A stretch of DNA of 64,000 bases from Xanthobacteraceae bacterium (GTDB taxonomy: Bacteria > Pseudomonadota > Alphaproteobacteria > Rhizobiales > Xanthobacteraceae): the NCBI GenBank assembly GCA_019635585.1, contig JAHBZE010000001.1, positions 124,001 through 188,000 of the forward strand. The letters are read 5' to 3'. The notes below the pieces were generated by a model. It ran no database searches, was not told the DNA's origin, and was given only the letters and a program-made list of their open reading frames with translations. This document shows, piece after piece, positions 38,346 to 45,019 of the stretch. Each line of letters begins with the position of its first letter. The stretch's first letter is position 1. A program made the position numbers and the translations under genes.

Positions 38346-40013
38346 ATGGTTGCGCGCGAACTCCCGCACAGCGCGGTTTCACAGCCCGCCAGCCGTTTCC
38401 GACAGGCGGCGGTCCCGCTGGCCTTTCTCGGCGCCTATGTGGGGCTCGAATGGCTGAGTTTTATCCACGAGTATAAGGGCGTGCCGATCACGCCCTGGAA
38501 CCCGGGGCTCGGCGTGCTGTTTGCGCTGATGATTCTCGGCGGCCCGGTCTATGCGCTGTTGTTGTTCACCGGCGTGGTGATTTCCGAAACGCTGGTGCTG
38601 AAGACCAACCTGCAATGGCCGATCATTCTCGGGATCGCCGCCATCATCGCGGCCGTCTATGGCGCCGCTGCCTGGCTCGCGCGGAGCCGGTTCACGCTCG
38701 ACATCAGCTTAAGGAAACTTCGCGATGTCGGCGTACTGCTTGGCGCCGGACTTGCCGGTGCGCTGTTCGCGACCTTGCTGCTCTCGCTACTCCTGGTCCT
38801 GGAGCCGAACCTGAGTTGGGCCGACGTCGTCATCGCGCTCACGCCGCTTCTGGTTGGCGACACGATCGGGATCGCCGTCGTCACCCCACTTGTCATGCGC
38901 GCGATGCATCCGCATCGGCTTCCGTTTCTCTCGGCAAAAGTGGCTGCCGAAATCGTCCTCTACGCGATGCTGATCGCGGGGTCGCTCTGGATTATCGCCG
39001 CTGCCGGCGCGGCGAACGGCGTTAAGCTCTTCTATCTTCTCTTTGTGCCCGTCGTGCTTGCGGCACTGCGTTTCGGACTTGATGGCGCTTGTGTTGCGCT
39101 GGCACTCGCACAACTCGGCCTCGTGGTCGTGCTCCGCTTTTTTTCCGCCGACGCGCAGACTTTCACGGAATTCCAGATCCTGATGCTGGTCCTGACCGTG
39201 ACCGGACTAATCGTCGGTGCGGTCGTAAGCGAACGCGAACGCTCCGAGGAACATGTGCGCGACGCCGAGCGCCGCTTCAAGGAAAAGGAAATGGAGGCGG
39301 TGCATGCCGCACGCTTCACGCTGGTCAGCGGCATGGCTTCCGCACTCGCACACGAAATCAATCAGCCGATGACGGCGGCTCGCGCGCTCGCACGCTCGGC
39401 GCAGGAACTAATCCGCAAACCGGACGCTGACTTCGCCCGCGCCGATACCAACCTCACGAATATGATCGCGCAGGTCGATCTTGCCGGCGCCATTGTCCGG
39501 CGCATGCGGGAATTTCTCCGGCGCGGGCATCCCCGCGTCAGCACTGTCGATGCCACGAACGTGCTCGACGATGCCTTGATGCTCGCCCGCTCCGAGGCGG
39601 CGGCAAAGGATATCCGTCTTGTGCTGAAATACGAGAATAGCCTTCCGCCGATTTATGGCGACCGGGTGCAGTTACAGCAGGTGGTCCTCAACCTGATTCG
39701 TAACAGTATCGACTCGATTGCAGGCGCAAAGCGCGGCGGCGAAATCGTCGTGAGTGCGCGGCATCTTTTCACACCCGATCGTATTGAATTTAGCGTATGG
39801 GATAGCGGCCCCGGTATCGGCGAGGAAATCGCGGAGCGGCTGTTCGAGCCCCTGATGACTTCGAAACACGAAGGTCTCGGCCTCGGACTTCCCATCTGCA
39901 CCTCCATTGTCGAGGCACATGGCGGAAAGATATGGCTTCAATCGAGCACGCCGGGGGCTACCGAGTTTCGCTTCACTATACCGGCCGGGGATAAACGGAA
40001 CGACCAAAGATGA
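38346..40013 (+). CDS. MASE1-type membrane sensor histidine kinase
   Basis: A 555-residue membrane histidine kinase from ATG 38346. The first 300 residues hold about eight hydrophobic helices with TPWNPGLGVLFALMILGG, typical of the MASE1 sensory domain. A short coiled linker follows without a clear PAS domain. The phosphoacceptor His336 is in SALAHEINQPMTAARAL. ATPase motifs are QVVLNLIRNSIDS (N box), DSGPGIGEEIAERLFEP (G1/F) and LGLGLPICTSIVEAHGG (G2). It is coupled by a four-base overlap to the FixJ-type regulator gene, so the two form a two-component pair. The signal is unknown. Confidence 0.9.
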   Translation: MVARELPHSAVSQPASRFRQAAVPLAFLGAYVGLEWLSFIHEYKGVPITPWNPGLGVLFALMILGGPVYALLLFTGVVISETLVLKTNLQWPIILGIAAIIAAVYGAAAWLARSRFTLDISLRKLRDVGVLLGAGLAGALFATLLLSLLLVLEPNLSWADVVIALTPLLVGDTIGIAVVTPLVMRAMHPHRLPFLSAKVAAEIVLYAMLIAGSLWIIAAAGAANGVKLFYLLFVPVVLAALRFGLDGACVALALAQLGLVVVLRFFSADAQTFTEFQILMLVLTVTGLIVGAVVSERERSEEHVRDAERRFKEKEMEAVHAARFTLVSGMASALAHEINQPMTAARALARSAQELIRKPDADFARADTNLTNMIAQVDLAGAIVRRMREFLRRGHPRVSTVDATNVLDDALMLARSEAAAKDIRLVLKYENSLPPIYGDRVQLQQVVLNLIRNSIDSIAGAKRGGEIVVSARHLFTPDRIEFSVWDSGPGIGEEIAERLFEPLMTSKHEGLGLGLPICTSIVEAHGGKIWLQSSTPGATEFRFTIPAGDKRNDQR

Positions 40014-40624
40014 CGGGACCGACGATCTACATTGTCGACGATCAGGAATCGGTGCGGAGTGCGCTCGGCGAGATGCTGAACGTCTTCGGCTTCCAGACCG
40101 AGAGTTTCGAGTCCGCCGACAGCTTCCTCGAAAAGCTCGATTCTTCGCGCCCCGCCTGCATTGTCGCGGACGTTCGGATGCCCGGAACGGACGGCATCGA
40201 ACTCGTCCGGCAGCTCGGAAAACGCGGCGTTTCGCTGCCAGTGGTGCTAATTTCGGGCCATGCCGATATTCCGATGGCGGTCTCCGCGATCAAGGCTGGC
40301 GCCGAGGAGTTCATCGAGAAGCCGGTCGATGACACGCAGCTCGTTGCCGCCATTAATCGCGGATTGGCGCGGCTCCATGACAATCTGGGCGCTTCGCGCT
40401 CCGGCGAGGAGTTGCGCGAGCGTTTTGCGCGCCTGACACCGCGGCAGACTGAAATTTTCGATCTGGTTGCGGAAGGTCTGACGAGCCAGAACGTCGCGGA
40501 CAAGCTCGGGATCAGCGTCCGCACCGTCGAGAGCTACCGCGCGGAAATCATGGAAAAGATGCAGGCGCAGAGCGTCGCCGTGCTGGTGCGGCAGGCCGTG
40601 AAGCTCGGCAGAGTAATCCCGTAA
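40010..40624 (+). CDS. FixJ-type two-component response regulator
   Basis: A 204-residue transcription factor. The receiver domain contains Asp10/Asp11, the phosphorylation site Asp54 in VADVRMPG, Ser82 in LISGHAD and Lys104 in EKPV. The C-terminal LuxR/FixJ helix-turn-helix runs from about residue 140 (LTPRQTEIFDLVAEGLTSQNVADKLGISVRTVESYRAEIM). It is the partner of the MASE1 kinase. A perfect inverted repeat lies over its stop codon (40617-40634), with a related half-site before the next gene. Confidence 0.93.
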   Translation: MTGPTIYIVDDQESVRSALGEMLNVFGFQTESFESADSFLEKLDSSRPACIVADVRMPGTDGIELVRQLGKRGVSLPVVLISGHADIPMAVSAIKAGAEEFIEKPVDDTQLVAAINRGLARLHDNLGASRSGEELRERFARLTPRQTEIFDLVAEGLTSQNVADKLGISVRTVESYRAEIMEKMQAQSVAVLVRQAVKLGRVIP

Positions 40625-40634
40625 AACTACGGGA
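40617..40634 (+). promoter_or_regulatory. Perfect inverted repeat at the end of the regulator gene
   Basis: TCCCGTA, spacer AAAC, TACGGGA: a 7-bp perfect inverted repeat spanning the TAA stop. There is no T-run after it, so it is a poor terminator. The 8-mer ACTACGGG in it recurs as its complement CCCGTAGT at 40708-40715 before the next gene. It could be an operator of the adjacent FixJ-type regulator or an RNA stem. Confidence 0.4.
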
Positions 40635-40730
40635 GGAATGCTACGAATACTCACGCGGCGGCCGTGTGACTAATTTCGATTCCTGACGCCGCGAGCCTTG
40701 TACGCGGCCCGTAGTTATCAGGAGCGAACC

Positions 40731-41075
40731 ATGGCGCTCTCAGGCTGCAAGCCTGAACGGCGACAGACCTTTTCAGCAGAACTGCGCGATCCGCGGACAC
40801 GCCTGAAAGTTCTTTTCATCCTCGGGGCGACTCCCGCCGCCGCGGTCGCGTTGTTCGCGCCGTCCGCAATCTCGCTGCCGCTCGCGAGCCTCGTATCGCT
40901 CCTTCTGGCAGGCGTCTTCGGCTTCTATGCCTGGCATCGGCGCACGGATCATCGCGCGCAGGGCCTCACCTTTCGCGACCTCGCGGGAATGCTTGCCCTG
41001 ATCGGATTCAGTGCTGGCGCAGTGTCCGAACCCGCCGCCGCCCTCGAATTATTCGGGATGGCCGCAACGAGATAA
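40731..41075 (+). CDS. Small membrane protein of unknown function
   Basis: I do not recognise this 114-residue protein. After about 22 polar residues (MALSGCKPERRQTFSAELRD) it has two adjoining hydrophobic helices (about 24-60, VLFILGATPAAAVALF and SLVSLLLAGVFGFYAW), a polar loop HRRTDHRAQGLTFRD and a third hydrophobic segment (about 79-97). GGAGCG stands five bases before the ATG. A TTG at 40698 would extend it by eleven residues. It lies between the response regulator and the structured leader of the TerC-family gene, and might be a target of the regulator. Confidence 0.65.
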   Translation: MALSGCKPERRQTFSAELRDPRTRLKVLFILGATPAAAVALFAPSAISLPLASLVSLLLAGVFGFYAWHRRTDHRAQGLTFRDLAGMLALIGFSAGAVSEPAAALELFGMAATR

Positions 41076-41090
41076 CCGACATCATCAACC

Positions 41091-41152
41091 AAGACCGGGC
41101 CCCTCTGGCAGTTCCACACGGACTGCGATGTCGGTCTTAACCAAGGAGAGGG
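41091..41152 (+). ncRNA. Pseudoknot-forming leader element (candidate riboswitch aptamer) of the TerC-family gene
   Basis: Three helices can form together. P1 is AAGACCG (41091-41097) with CGGTCTT (41132-41138). P2 is GCAGT/ACTGC plus CC/GG around one bulged T, loop ACAC (41108-41126). A pseudoknot forms between CCCTCT (41101-41106), inside the P1 loop, and AGAGGG (41147-41152), downstream of P1. About 20 pairs in 62 bases, all in a non-coding leader. I do not see the yybP-ykoY manganese riboswitch core. It may correspond to the published terC RNA motif of Alphaproteobacteria, whose consensus I cannot check here. Confidence 0.6.
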
Positions 41153-41215
41153 TCCGTGGACCTATTGTATCGAAAAACTGTTCGAACGCGTCCGGCTATG
41201 CCAGCCGATGATGTG

Positions 41216-41250
41216 CATGCGCGCCTTCAGGCTTGTGGAGGCGCCGCATG
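41216..41250 (+). promoter_or_regulatory. Start-codon-sequestering hairpin of the TerC-family gene
   Basis: CATGCGCGCC (41216-41225) pairs with GGCGCCGCATG (41240-41250) in ten base pairs with a single bulged C. The helix includes the ATG start (41248-41250), and the Shine-Dalgarno TGGAG sits in the loop and at the stem edge. This would block initiation and fits an expression platform controlled by the upstream pseudoknot. A smaller hairpin, CGGCT/AGCCG, lies just before it (41193-41207). Confidence 0.6.
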
Positions 41251-41928
41251 AACACGATCATGACGATCATGCCCGCCGATGCATGGGTGGCGCTGTTTCA
41301 GGTCATCATGATCGACCTCGTACTCGCCGCCGACAATGCGATCGTAATCGGCCTTGCGGCTGCTGGCCTTCCCCGTGAACAGCGCGCCCGCGCAATTCTG
41401 ATCGGTATCATCGCTGCAACGGTGCTTCGCATCGGCTTCGCCGCGATGACGACGCAACTTCTGCAAGTCGTCGGGCTTTTGTTTGCCGGTGGCATTTTGC
41501 TTCTGTGGGTCTGCTGGAAGATGTGGCGCGAGCTTCGCACCAGCGCACACGATGAAGACGAAGCAGTCGAGGCGATGACCGGCGAGGACATCAACAAGGA
41601 CGGAACCGTCGCCGGTTCCGCGCCGCGCAAGACATTCGCGCAGGCCGCATGGCAGATTGTCGTTGCCGACGTTTCGATGTCGCTCGACAACGTGCTCGCG
41701 GTCGCCGGTGCGGCGCGCGAACACCCTTGGGTGCTCGTGTTCGGTCTTGCCCTCTCGATCGCGCTGATGGGTATCGCCGCCTCTTTCATCGCCCGCATAC
41801 TCCAGAAATATCGCTGGATCGCATATATCGGCCTTGCGGTTATTCTCTATGTCGCGTTCGAGATGATTTTCCGGGGTGGCCTGGAACTGAAGCCTTTCGC
41901 GACCAGTCTCGCGGCGCGCTTTTTCTGA
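41248..41928 (+). CDS. TerC/YjbE family integral membrane protein (putative metal exporter)
   Basis: A 226-residue inner-membrane protein with about seven helices in two similar halves. Each half carries the TerC acidic motif: IDLVLAADNAIVIGLAAAGL near the start and VADVSMSLDNVLAVAGAA in the second half, with Asp/Asn residues thought to bind divalent metal. A cytoplasmic acidic loop DEDEAVEAMTGEDINKDG links the halves. Characterised relatives (YkoY, Alx, MeeF/MeeY) export manganese or load it onto exported proteins; the name of the metal here is inference. The ATG at 41248 lies inside a strong hairpin. Confidence 0.88.
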   Translation: MNTIMTIMPADAWVALFQVIMIDLVLAADNAIVIGLAAAGLPREQRARAILIGIIAATVLRIGFAAMTTQLLQVVGLLFAGGILLLWVCWKMWRELRTSAHDEDEAVEAMTGEDINKDGTVAGSAPRKTFAQAAWQIVVADVSMSLDNVLAVAGAAREHPWVLVFGLALSIALMGIAASFIARILQKYRWIAYIGLAVILYVAFEMIFRGGLELKPFATSLAARFF

Positions 41929-41939
41929 GACATCAACGA

Positions 41940-41975
41940 GGGCGCGGCTCGCCGGGGTCGCGCCCGTTTGCGTTC
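41940..41975 (+). terminator. Possible terminator after the TerC-family gene
   Basis: GGGCGCG (41940-41946) pairs perfectly with CGCGCCC (41959-41965), 12-base loop, followed by GTTTGCGTT, a weak T-tract. It lies 12 bases after the TGA and before the TusA-like gene. Could be an intrinsic terminator of modest strength. Confidence 0.4.
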
Positions 41976-42015
41976 ATACGCCCGGCTCTCCTATTGTCCG
42001 CGCCGGAGAGATGTC

Positions 42016-42243
42016 ATGACCGAGCGCGTCGTCGATCTTCGCGGCCTAAAATGTCCGCTACCCGTGCTGAAGGCGAAAAAGCTGATCCCTACGCTCGGGC
42101 GCGGCGAGCGGCTTACGCTCGAATGCACCGATCCGATGACCGTTATCGACCTGCCGAACTACGTCCGTGAATCCGGACATCGGCTTGAGCGTCAGGAACA
42201 ACGCGACGGCATTTACATCTTCACCATCACCAAGGTGGGCTGA
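42016..42243 (+). CDS. TusA/SirA-like sulfur carrier protein
   Basis: A 75-residue protein of the TusA fold. The conserved CPxP motif, DLRGLKCPLPVLKAKKLI with Cys13, is the persulfide-carrying site in TusA, YeeD and related proteins. The rest, LTLECTDPMTVIDLPNYV and GIYIFTITKVG, completes the two-layer sandwich. GGAGAG lies five bases before the ATG. Family members shuttle sulfur for tRNA thiolation, molybdenum cofactor or sulfur oxidation; which applies here is unknown. The next gene starts one base after its stop. Confidence 0.88.
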   Translation: MTERVVDLRGLKCPLPVLKAKKLIPTLGRGERLTLECTDPMTVIDLPNYVRESGHRLERQEQRDGIYIFTITKVG

Positions 42244-42244
42244 C

Positions 42245-43099
42245 TTGCGTGCGCGGCGTTTTACCGTCCTTCTTTTCGTTTTTGTTATCGGTATGAGCGG
42301 TCTGTCCAGCGCCCAGCCGAAATGGGACACTCTCCCGCCGACGCCGCAGCTTCCTGCGCCGACGAGCGCTGGTTACGTGAGCATGAAGGACGCCCGCATC
42401 TGGTTCGCGACGTTTGGCGACGACAAGCGCGATACGGTCATGCTCCTGCATGGTGGCGGCGGCAGCTCCGATTACTGGGGCTATCTTGTGCGCGATCTGT
42501 CGCGCGACCATCGCGTCGTTGTCATGGATTGCCGGGGCCAAGGCCGCAGCACGAACGAAGCGAAAGCGATTTCCTATGAACAAATGGCCGCCGACGCCCT
42601 CGCCGTTCTTGATCATTTAAAAATCAGGACCGCATCGGTCGTCGGCTGGAGCGACGGCGCGAATATCGGCTTCTATCTCGCGCTTCGTCACCCTGAGCGG
42701 ATTTCAGCGCTGGTTGCTTTTGCCGGAAACGCAACCCCGGCAGGTTATCAGCCACTTTCGCATGGCGCCGCTTTCGCCGCCTATGGCGCAAGAACCAAAG
42801 AAGAATACCGGCGGCTCTCGCCGCAGCCTGCGCGCCATGACGAAATACACGCGCTGCTTTCGGTCATGTGGAAATCGCAACCCACGCTGACGGAAAAGGA
42901 CTTTGCGTCGATAAAAGTTCGCAGCGCCATCTTTCACGCCGATCACGACGAAGCGATCCGCCGTGCACATGCAGAGGAAATAGCACGACAGATACCGGAC
43001 GCTTCTCTCGTTCTTCTAAAAGAAGTCGGTCATTTCGCACTTCTGCAAGATCCGGCCGCGTTCAACGCAGCCGTCCGAGCATTCCTGCTTCAGAGATAA
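42245..43099 (+). CDS. Exported alpha/beta hydrolase
   Basis: A 284-residue serine hydrolase. The oxyanion segment is VMLLHGGGGSSDYW, the nucleophile elbow is VVGWSDGAN (Ser136), the acid is likely in FHADHDEAIRRAH and the base in LLKEVGHFALLQDP. The N-terminus RARRFTVLLFVFVIGMSGLSSAQ looks like a signal peptide. It is only complete when translation begins at the TTG at 42245, one base after the tusA-like stop, so translation is probably coupled. ATG at codon 17 would remove the signal. The substrate is unknown. Confidence 0.8.
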   Translation: MRARRFTVLLFVFVIGMSGLSSAQPKWDTLPPTPQLPAPTSAGYVSMKDARIWFATFGDDKRDTVMLLHGGGGSSDYWGYLVRDLSRDHRVVVMDCRGQGRSTNEAKAISYEQMAADALAVLDHLKIRTASVVGWSDGANIGFYLALRHPERISALVAFAGNATPAGYQPLSHGAAFAAYGARTKEEYRRLSPQPARHDEIHALLSVMWKSQPTLTEKDFASIKVRSAIFHADHDEAIRRAHAEEIARQIPDASLVLLKEVGHFALLQDPAAFNAAVRAFLLQR

Positions 43100-43106
43100 C
43101 GCAAAT

Positions 43107-44012
43107 TCACGTCTTGAAGCGCGGATCGAGATAGTCACGCAAGCTGTCGCCGAACAGATTAAAGGCGAAGACCGCGAGGCTGATCGCAACACCGGGGAAA
43201 ATCACCATCCACGGCGCTTCGCGATAGAAGTCGGCGGCGTTGCCCGACAACATCAGGCCCCATGCCGCCGTCGGCTCGGTAACACCCAGGCCCAGGAACG
43301 ACAGCGAGGCCTCGAGCAGGATCGCCTGCGCGATGAAGGCGGTGAACATGATCAGGAACGGCGCGACTACGTTCGGCGCCATATGCCGGAAGATAATTCG
43401 CGAGTCCGAATAGCCGGCCGCCCGAGCCGCGTCGATATAAGGCATCACGCTGACCGAGAGCGCCGCCGCGCGCACAACACGCGCCACACGCGGGATGATC
43501 GGAATTGCGATCGCGATAATCAGGTTCACATCGACGCCGTAAATCACCGTCTTGCGGATCGCCGCGACTACCACCAGCGCCAATACGATGATCGGAAACG
43601 CGAGCAGGATATCGACGAAGCGTTGAATCCAGTTATCGACTCGCCCACCGAAATATGCCGACGCGATGCCGAGTACCGCACCGATGCTCGAACCGAGCAA
43701 CGATGACGAAAAGCCGATTACAAGTGCCGTACGCGAACCATAGATGATGCGCGAGAGAATATCGCGGCCATAAGCATCGGTGCCGAACAGATGGTCCCAA
43801 GAAGGTGCAGCGAGAATCTGTGCAAAGTCGATGCCCAGCGGATCGTACGGCGCAACGAGCTGCGGAAATAAACCCGCGAACATCATGATAAAGATCACGA
43901 CGAAACTCACGGCACCCATCGGTTGTTGGCGAATGAACGTCAGAATTGGGTTCGGACGCTTCGGCAGGGTCACCGCGGCATTTACTGACATTGTAGTCGC
44001 TGCGTTTGCCAT
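43107..44012 (-). CDS. Peptide/nickel-type ABC transporter permease (DppC-like)
   Basis: Inner-membrane permease of the OppC/DppC family, 301 residues. After the N-terminal helix PMGAVSFVVIFIMMFAGLFP come LFGTDAYGRDILSRIIYGSRTAL, the family signature before the transmembrane domain, and the EAA loop YIDAARAAGYSDSRIIFRHMAPN. The C-terminus FNLFGDSLRDYLDPRFKT is diagnostic. ATG at 44012 overlaps the dppB-like stop by one base. It is the last gene of the operon that begins with the fused ATPase at 48752. Confidence 0.93.
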   Translation of the reverse strand: MANAATTMSVNAAVTLPKRPNPILTFIRQQPMGAVSFVVIFIMMFAGLFPQLVAPYDPLGIDFAQILAAPSWDHLFGTDAYGRDILSRIIYGSRTALVIGFSSSLLGSSIGAVLGIASAYFGGRVDNWIQRFVDILLAFPIIVLALVVVAAIRKTVIYGVDVNLIIAIAIPIIPRVARVVRAAALSVSVMPYIDAARAAGYSDSRIIFRHMAPNVVAPFLIMFTAFIAQAILLEASLSFLGLGVTEPTAAWGLMLSGNAADFYREAPWMVIFPGVAISLAVFAFNLFGDSLRDYLDPRFKT

Positions 44013-44968
44013 CAGCTGCCGTACCGGATGCGCGGATCGAACACCGCATACAGCAGATCGACCACGAGATTGATGATGACGTAGAAGCCCGCGATCATAA
44101 TGACCATGCCTTGGATGAGCATAAAGTCATTGCGGGAGACGCTCTGCACGAAAAGTTGCCCAATACCGTTCAGGTTGAAGACTTGTTCGGTGACGACAAG
44201 ACCGCCGATCAGAAACGCAAATTCCAGACCCATTACGGTGATCGCGGGAAGCAGCGCGTTTCGCAGCGCATGGCGCGAAACAACCAACTTCTCGTAAACG
44301 CCCTTCGCGCGCGCCGTCCGGATATAATCTTCTGCCAGTACCTCAAGCAGCGACGAGCGGATCATTCGCGCAGTCACCGCGCAGTACCGGTAGCCGACAG
44401 CGAGCGCCGGCCAGATCAGTTGCGAGAGGTTAGCGACCGGATCTTCATAGATTGGTGTGAATGTTATCGGCGGCAGCCAGTTGAACAGCGAAAGCAGGCT
44501 GAGGCTGATAATCATTCCGAACCAGAACGACGGAATGGAAAGGCCGCCGATTGTCAAAATGCGAACGACGTAGTCGATCCATGTGTTGCGAAACAGCGCG
44601 GCAGCTGTTCCCAAGGGTATGGATATGAGTGTTGCGAATATGGTGGCAAGAATCGCGACCTCGAGCGACAGCTCGAGACGGATCATGATTTCCTCGATCA
44701 CCGGACGCTCGGTCCACATCGAGATACCGAGATCGAATCTTGCAAGGCCCCACATGTAGTCTGCAAATTGCACGTAAAGCGGCCGGTTCAGGCCGAGGCG
44801 CTCCCGCTCCTGCTGCATTACTTCTTCGGTAACGTTGCCGCCGTCGGCGCGCAGTTTCACTTCGACGATATCGCCCGGGACGATACGCAGCATGAAGAAA
44901 ACGAGGATCGCGACGCCGATCAGCGTCGGAATCGTGAGCAGCAGTCGCTTCAGCGTGTAGAGCAGCAT
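44012..44968 (-). CDS. Peptide/nickel-type ABC transporter permease (DppB-like)
   Basis: OppB/DppB family permease, 318 residues from ATG 44968 (an in-frame ATG at 44992 adds eight residues). It starts MLLYTLKRLLLTIPTLIGVAILVFFML, has GLNRPLYVQFADYMWGLARFDLG, an EAA loop EDYIRTARAKGVYEKLVVSRHALRNALLP, and ends in LVVDLLYAVFDPRIRYG. These are standard for B-type peptide permeases. It is 51 bp after the binding-protein gene and forms a heterodimer with the DppC-like subunit. Confidence 0.93.
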   Translation of the reverse strand: MLLYTLKRLLLTIPTLIGVAILVFFMLRIVPGDIVEVKLRADGGNVTEEVMQQERERLGLNRPLYVQFADYMWGLARFDLGISMWTERPVIEEIMIRLELSLEVAILATIFATLISIPLGTAAALFRNTWIDYVVRILTIGGLSIPSFWFGMIISLSLLSLFNWLPPITFTPIYEDPVANLSQLIWPALAVGYRYCAVTARMIRSSLLEVLAEDYIRTARAKGVYEKLVVSRHALRNALLPAITVMGLEFAFLIGGLVVTEQVFNLNGIGQLFVQSVSRNDFMLIQGMVIMIAGFYVIINLVVDLLYAVFDPRIRYGS

Positions 44969-45019
44969 CGGTAAACTCCTGCGGCCCGGCATTCGCGCCG
45001 GGCCGCAAGCTTTCGTTGA

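Noticed and set aside
41091-41152. Assignment of the TerC leader to the yybP-ykoY manganese riboswitch
   Set aside because: I looked for its conserved GGGGAGUAGC-like loop and did not find it; the pseudoknot topology differs too.
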